A stretch of 54,728 nucleotides of DNA from positions 1-54,728 of the forward strand of contig JALZUS010000045.1 of the NCBI GenBank assembly GCA_023299885.1, written 5' to 3'. Positions within the stretch are counted from its first letter, which is position 1. Each line of letters opens with the position of its first letter. This document shows, piece after piece, positions 53,244 to 54,728 of this stretch. The notes below the pieces were generated by a model. That model was given only the letters and a program-made list of their open reading frames with translations. It made no database searches and was not told the DNA's origin. The translations under genes were made by a program, and so were the position numbers. This stretch comes from Bdellovibrionales bacterium. GTDB taxonomy: Bacteria > Bdellovibrionota > Bdellovibrionia > Bdellovibrionales > UBA1609.

Positions 53244-53254
53244 CGGATTTAATT

Positions 53255-54728
53255 CTACTGAATCCCTATGTAGTCGCCTGTCGAAACACCATCTTTTGCG
53301 TCTAAAATAACAGCTGTAGCTACGTTAGCTTCTACATCAATAATCTTTACTTTTGCAGTGGGCGTATCAAAGCTTTTAAATTGAGCTAAATTTTTTGAAT
53401 AGACTGGGTAAGTCTGATTAACTGAAAAACCATTATTTGCCCCACCACTAATAAAAACTACTGAGTTGAGACCATAGAGATGCCTTGATTTACTGTACTC
53501 AGCGCCTATAAGTCGACCTTTTGCAGTCCCAGTAAGACCAGAATCTTCTAAGCTGTACCTTGGAAATTCTTTTTTAACTACATAAGAGGACAGACTAATT
53601 GGTGAACTTGATTTTTCTACTATAGCTCTAAAGTACTCAAGCTTTGGGTCTATTTTTTTTGATTTTGGATAAACCTGTTTAACGACTTGTATCTGTCCAG
53701 AAGTTCTAAACTGATACGATTTTACCTTCAATGATTTTGGCATACTCAGTCGACCTCTGTTTTCAACAACAGTTAATCTATCATTCACAGAAACTGTCCC
53801 AGGCTTAACACCTATAAATAGATATTGAAACACTGACGCCATTTTAGCATCCTGTTCTATTTTAACAATGCGACCAATATCATTAGGAGAATCTTGGCTT
53901 ATATAACTATGTAAATCAGACATAGCCCTCAAGCCTTTATTGTTAAATTTAATCGCCTTTCCTTTAAACGCTGTGAAATTAGATGACAATGAGCTTTCCC
54001 ACTTAGGGAAACTGTCCGGTATAGTTGTTGGCTTAGCAAAAAGTGATCTTGATTTCTTTTTGCTATTAGTAATAATTTTATCAGAATTTACATTGCCAGC
54101 TGTAAACAATGGAACTCCATTAGAGTCGCCTAATATAAAATTAATATTTTGCCCAGGATAAATTAAATGCGGGTTACGAATATCAGAGTTTACTGACCAA
54201 ATCTTTGTCCAAAAATGTGGGTCTCCAAAAAATGTGCTACTCAACTCCCAAAGCGTATCACCCCTTTGAACAACATAAGTTTCTTTCTCGCCTATCAACT
54301 GAGCCCATTGACCCGCATCTACTGGCACTAAGTTTTTATACCTTTTATGCAATCGCTGCTCGTAGGTATCATTAGGGTTATCATAGCTTCTATTGTTAGC
54401 TACAGGACTTGGTGAAGCTTCAAAAAAGCTATCATTTGCCCCTATATTTTGTGATGACCCTGCATTATTAAAAGAGTCACGAGGATTAGTAAGCGGCTCA
54501 TCGTCAAACATATCTGATAAGCTAATATCCACCTCGTCATTACTTGCATTATAAGTTGAGTAATCATCAGCAATAGCTTCTGGCGTTTCTACAACTTCAA
54601 CTGGAGACGGAATAACAACAACAGGAGCAACCACTGGCGCCTCAGCAACGGGAGGAACTACAGGAATTACAGGCTCTTCAGCCACTAGCTCCTCTTCTTC
54701 TGGCTCTTCAAATACTGGCTCTTCAAAT
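53255..54728 (-). CDS. LysM-domain protein, N-terminus cut by window edge
   Basis: The frame is open to the window end, so the true start is beyond 54728; a GTG at 54685 is internal to an acidic Pro/Glu/Val run (FEEPVFEEPEEEEL...) and not a credible start. At least 490 residues are visible. A low-complexity Pro/Val/Ala N-terminal part is followed by an acidic linker, then a LysM peptidoglycan-binding domain (YVVQRGDTLWELSSTFFGD ... NPHLIYPGQNINF). About 270 residues of strand-rich C-terminal domain follow. It is probably an envelope protein attached to the cell wall; dprA lies 85 nt downstream. Confidence 0.9.
   Translation of the reverse strand, partial: FEEPVFEEPEEEELVAEEPVIPVVPPVAEAPVVAPVVVIPSPVEVVETPEAIADDYSTYNASNDEVDISLSDMFDDEPLTNPRDSFNNAGSSQNIGANDSFFEASPSPVANNRSYDNPNDTYEQRLHKRYKNLVPVDAGQWAQLIGEKETYVVQRGDTLWELSSTFFGDPHFWTKIWSVNSDIRNPHLIYPGQNINFILGDSNGVPLFTAGNVNSDKIITNSKKKSRSLFAKPTTIPDSFPKWESSLSSNFTAFKGKAIKFNNKGLRAMSDLHSYISQDSPNDIGRIVKIEQDAKMASVFQYLFIGVKPGTVSVNDRLTVVENRGRLSMPKSLKVKSYQFRTSGQIQVVKQVYPKSKKIDPKLEYFRAIVEKSSSPISLSSYVVKKEFPRYSLEDSGLTGTAKGRLIGAEYSKSRHLYGLNSVVFISGGANNGFSVNQTYPVYSKNLAQFKSFDTPTAKVKIIDVEANVATAVILDAKDGVSTGDYIGIQ

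Noticed and set aside
1-54728. CRISPR arrays, tRNA/rRNA genes, insertion sequences and prophage
   Set aside because: No regularly spaced direct repeats, cloverleaf-like sequences, transposases, integrases or phage structural genes could be recognised.

Overview
The window is about 55 kb of AT-rich, densely coded chromosome from a Gram-negative bacterium. Outer-membrane barrels, lipoproteins, Lgt, an LptF-type permease, a TonB-dependent receptor and an OmpA-type lipoprotein point to a double membrane. The style of the uncharacterised genes (many exported proteins without clear family, DUF4953-like metzincin, twin GYF_2 protein, histone-tailed zinc protein), the mixture of TTG/GTG/ATG starts and the low GC suggest a Bdellovibrionota-like organism (Bdellovibrionia/Bacteriovoracia). 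That placement is inference from gene content; no rRNA is present. There is no tRNA, rRNA, CRISPR array, prophage or transposase that I can see.

Layout. 1-6.4 kb: two tandem, paralogous modules on the minus strand, each an outer-membrane barrel gene whose stop codon overlaps by 11 nt the start of a lipoprotein gene; the last lipoprotein runs off the left edge. 6.5-16.6 kb: an alpha/beta hydrolase, the nrdA-nrdB ribonucleotide reductase operon behind a pair of NrdR-like boxes, a two-gene operon of unknown envelope proteins, lgt, maf, a type IV pilin and an HD-GYP protein. 16.7-20.6 kb: folE2-fur/zur-uvrA as one tight operon; this UvrA appears to lack the insertion domain. 20.8-26.9 kb: a large secreted metalloprotease, an MscS channel, a small TonB-dependent receptor and an OmpA-like lipoprotein. 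27-35.9 kb: a compact six-gene operon miaB-BFN-gammaCA-guaB-guaA-dnaE linking tRNA modification, GMP synthesis and the replicative polymerase. 36-37.3 kb: an unknown cytosolic protein and a histone-H1-like protein with a small Cys/His centre. 37.4-40 kb: thiolase and the two 3-oxoacid CoA-transferase subunits (acetoacetate use or formation). 40.2-46 kb: an MFS transporter, a lipase-like lipoprotein, pyk, argS and HU. 46-54.7 kb: a GYF_2 membrane protein plus ChaN-like protein pair, a VKOR-DsbA fusion, thioredoxin, LptF/G, DprA and a LysM protein cut by the right edge.

Functionally the window is mostly housekeeping (dNTP and GMP supply, replication, repair, translation, lipoprotein maturation, disulfide formation) with several islands of undescribed envelope genes. 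The best candidates for a new system are the duplicated barrel/lipoprotein modules at the left end. Other points worth attention are the shortened UvrA in a Zur/Fur operon, Shine-Dalgarno (SD) sequences sequestered in hairpins in front of miaB, its divergent neighbour and pyk, and the histone-tailed zinc protein.
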